This document shows positions 62,912 to 64,000 of a stretch of 64,000 nucleotides of DNA, piece after piece (position 1 is the stretch's first letter; the number at the start of each line of letters is the position of its first letter). The notes beneath the pieces are model-generated. The model saw only the letters and a list, made by a program, of their open reading frames with translations. It ran no database searches and was not told the DNA's origin. The position numbers and the translations under genes are program-made. Source of the stretch: Vallitaleaceae bacterium 9-2 (lineage in GTDB: Bacteria; Bacillota; Clostridia; Lachnospirales; Vallitaleaceae); the NCBI GenBank assembly GCA_038396585.1, contig CP121691.1, positions 1,426,001 to 1,490,000 of the forward strand, read 5' to 3'.

Positions 62912-64000
62912 ATGAAGCGATTTAACCATGTAATAAAACAATTTTCTAAAAAGTTAGATAATCATGAGTTCTCTAAAGAATTATATGAAGAAGTCATTGA
63001 AGAAAGTAAAATGAAACTTAACAATTTTCATATGTATTCACTAGGCTTAAAGTATTATAGTTTTTTAGAACGTGAAGAGGATATGGCTAGTGATATAGCA
63101 ACACAAACATGTGAGCATGTCCACCATCATGATTATCATCATGACCATGATATGGATTTACCTATATCCAATGATGATGAGACTGCATTAGAAAAGAAGC
63201 TATGCCCTGAAATCATTGAGGTACAGCAACGTTTACAAGAGATTGTTGACCAATTTAGAGACACAATGATGATTCCAAGTATAGATGAGTTAGATGCCCT
63301 AAGAAAGAGTTTGGAAAATCAGGTATTTGCGTTAACCGCGTATGGTGACCAAATTTCCTTATTGGAAAATGTATACTATAAAAGCAGATATAAGAACACA
63401 ACTATGGTTTCTATGGAAACAGATGAAGTGTTTGCTCGAAAAGTAACAGAGATGCTAATGTCTTTTGAACAATCGGCAGATATTCGAGAGCATCTTAAGT
63501 ATATCTACCCTGAACTTCCTATGCGAATGCACAAAAATAAATTTTTGGGAATGATTGACCAATACTTTGAGAAGCTAAAAGGCATTGCATATGATGATTT
63601 GCATAATCATATAAAAATTCTTAAGGAAAGCTTTGACCCTAAAACAGTTGAAGGCTATGGATTAATTGCTCCAAATATTGCAACGGATTTAGAGAAAATT
63701 GAAAAAGTTTTAATTGAAGGCAGTGATGAAGAAAAAGACAGTGCATACCATCATATGTTTCACTTGACTGAGGACAAAAATATATGTCTTGAAAAAGCGC
63801 TGGACATTGCTGAGATCATTAACCATTTAATAGGGATTGTCTTGACTTATGACGAGGCTTATTTGAATGTGGATGTATATGAAAAGCTTAAATGTCTACT
63901 AACATTAGACACGTCAGAGGACGAACTGGCAGAAGTGTTTAAGCTAGTAGAAGAAAAATATGAACCCCTTGGTGAAGCGATGCTGCATATAGGGATGGTT
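62912..64000 (+). CDS. His-rich helical protein, 3' partial, unknown family
   Basis: Open frame from ATG 62912 (AGAGGAG upstream) to the window end, 363 codons without a stop. The product is acidic, strongly helical and without membrane segments. A His/Asp cluster CEHVHHHDYHHDHDMDLP (about residues 69-86) could bind a divalent metal. I do not recognise a family. It starts 2 nt after the second ABC-2 permease, so it is in the same operon. Confidence 0.7.
   Translation, partial: MKRFNHVIKQFSKKLDNHEFSKELYEEVIEESKMKLNNFHMYSLGLKYYSFLEREEDMASDIATQTCEHVHHHDYHHDHDMDLPISNDDETALEKKLCPEIIEVQQRLQEIVDQFRDTMMIPSIDELDALRKSLENQVFALTAYGDQISLLENVYYKSRYKNTTMVSMETDEVFARKVTEMLMSFEQSADIREHLKYIYPELPMRMHKNKFLGMIDQYFEKLKGIAYDDLHNHIKILKESFDPKTVEGYGLIAPNIATDLEKIEKVLIEGSDEEKDSAYHHMFHLTEDKNICLEKALDIAEIINHLIGIVLTYDEAYLNVDVYEKLKCLLTLDTSEDELAEVFKLVEEKYEPLGEAMLHIGMV

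Overview
This window comes from a low-GC Firmicute, most likely a Clostridia-class bacterium (Lachnospirales-like). Supporting signs are the AT-rich codon use, strong AGGAGG-type ribosome binding sites, sigma-A promoters, intrinsic terminators, a type I GAPDH encoded alone, an S1-homologue protein, and Gram-positive envelope genes (LCP protein, lipoproteins). I cannot assign a genus from sequence alone. No rRNA, tRNA or CRISPR array was seen.

Layout. (1) 1-19.2 kb is an exopolysaccharide region. It holds a Wzy-like polymerase (cut by the window start), five glycosyltransferases, a heparinase II/III-type lyase, an AlgD-like GDP-mannose 6-dehydrogenase, three tandem PL10 pectate-lyase paralogues, an LCP protein, a UDP-glucuronate 4-epimerase and a polyprenyl-phosphate sugar-1-phosphate transferase. 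The largest lyase is preceded by two tandem cyclic-di-GMP-I riboswitches. The sugar-nucleotide genes and the lyases together suggest a uronic-acid polymer (ManA and/or GlcA/GalA) that is made and also cut by the same cell. (2) 19.2-24.3 kb holds a cytidylate-kinase-like protein, a MarR-type regulator fused to a long second domain, a small zincin, a MATE exporter and an MFS transporter. (3) 24.3-26.0 kb is a complete IS1202/ISNCY-type insertion sequence with a 27-bp target duplication, inserted directly upstream of the UDP-glucose dehydrogenase gene. The duplication keeps that gene's promoter intact.

(4) 26-36 kb holds ugd, a HAD phosphatase, a VanZ protein, a carbohydrate-use group (GH4, GH3, two AraC regulators), an SDR, an ECF S-component-like protein and a flavodoxin-like protein. 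(5) 36.1-42.4 kb is the most unusual region, a RiPP locus built from lasso-peptide accessory parts. These are a PqqD-type recognition element, a B2-type leader protease, an HPr-kinase-like peptide kinase, an NTP_transf_5 nucleotidyltransferase, an ABC exporter, a beta-propeller protein and a 37-residue precursor at 39909-40022 that has its own promoter and terminator. No asparagine-synthetase-like lasso cyclase is present in the window, and the predicted core has no Asp/Glu at ring positions 7-9. This is therefore either a cyclase-free RiPP pathway or one whose cyclase lies elsewhere.

(6) 42.4-52.4 kb is mostly housekeeping: gap, ispF, an M23 lipoprotein, gltX, ung, a degenerate receiver protein, ilvE, a REP-associated-type transposase and a small nucleotidyltransferase. 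(7) 52.4-57.9 kb is a purine salvage and uptake block: a guanine riboswitch with terminator, xpt, then a BMP-family lipoprotein, ATPase and two permeases. (8) 58-64 kb has an S1-domain protein and the start of an ABC-2 export system (a membrane-anchored protein, two permeases, and a His-rich helical protein cut by the window end).
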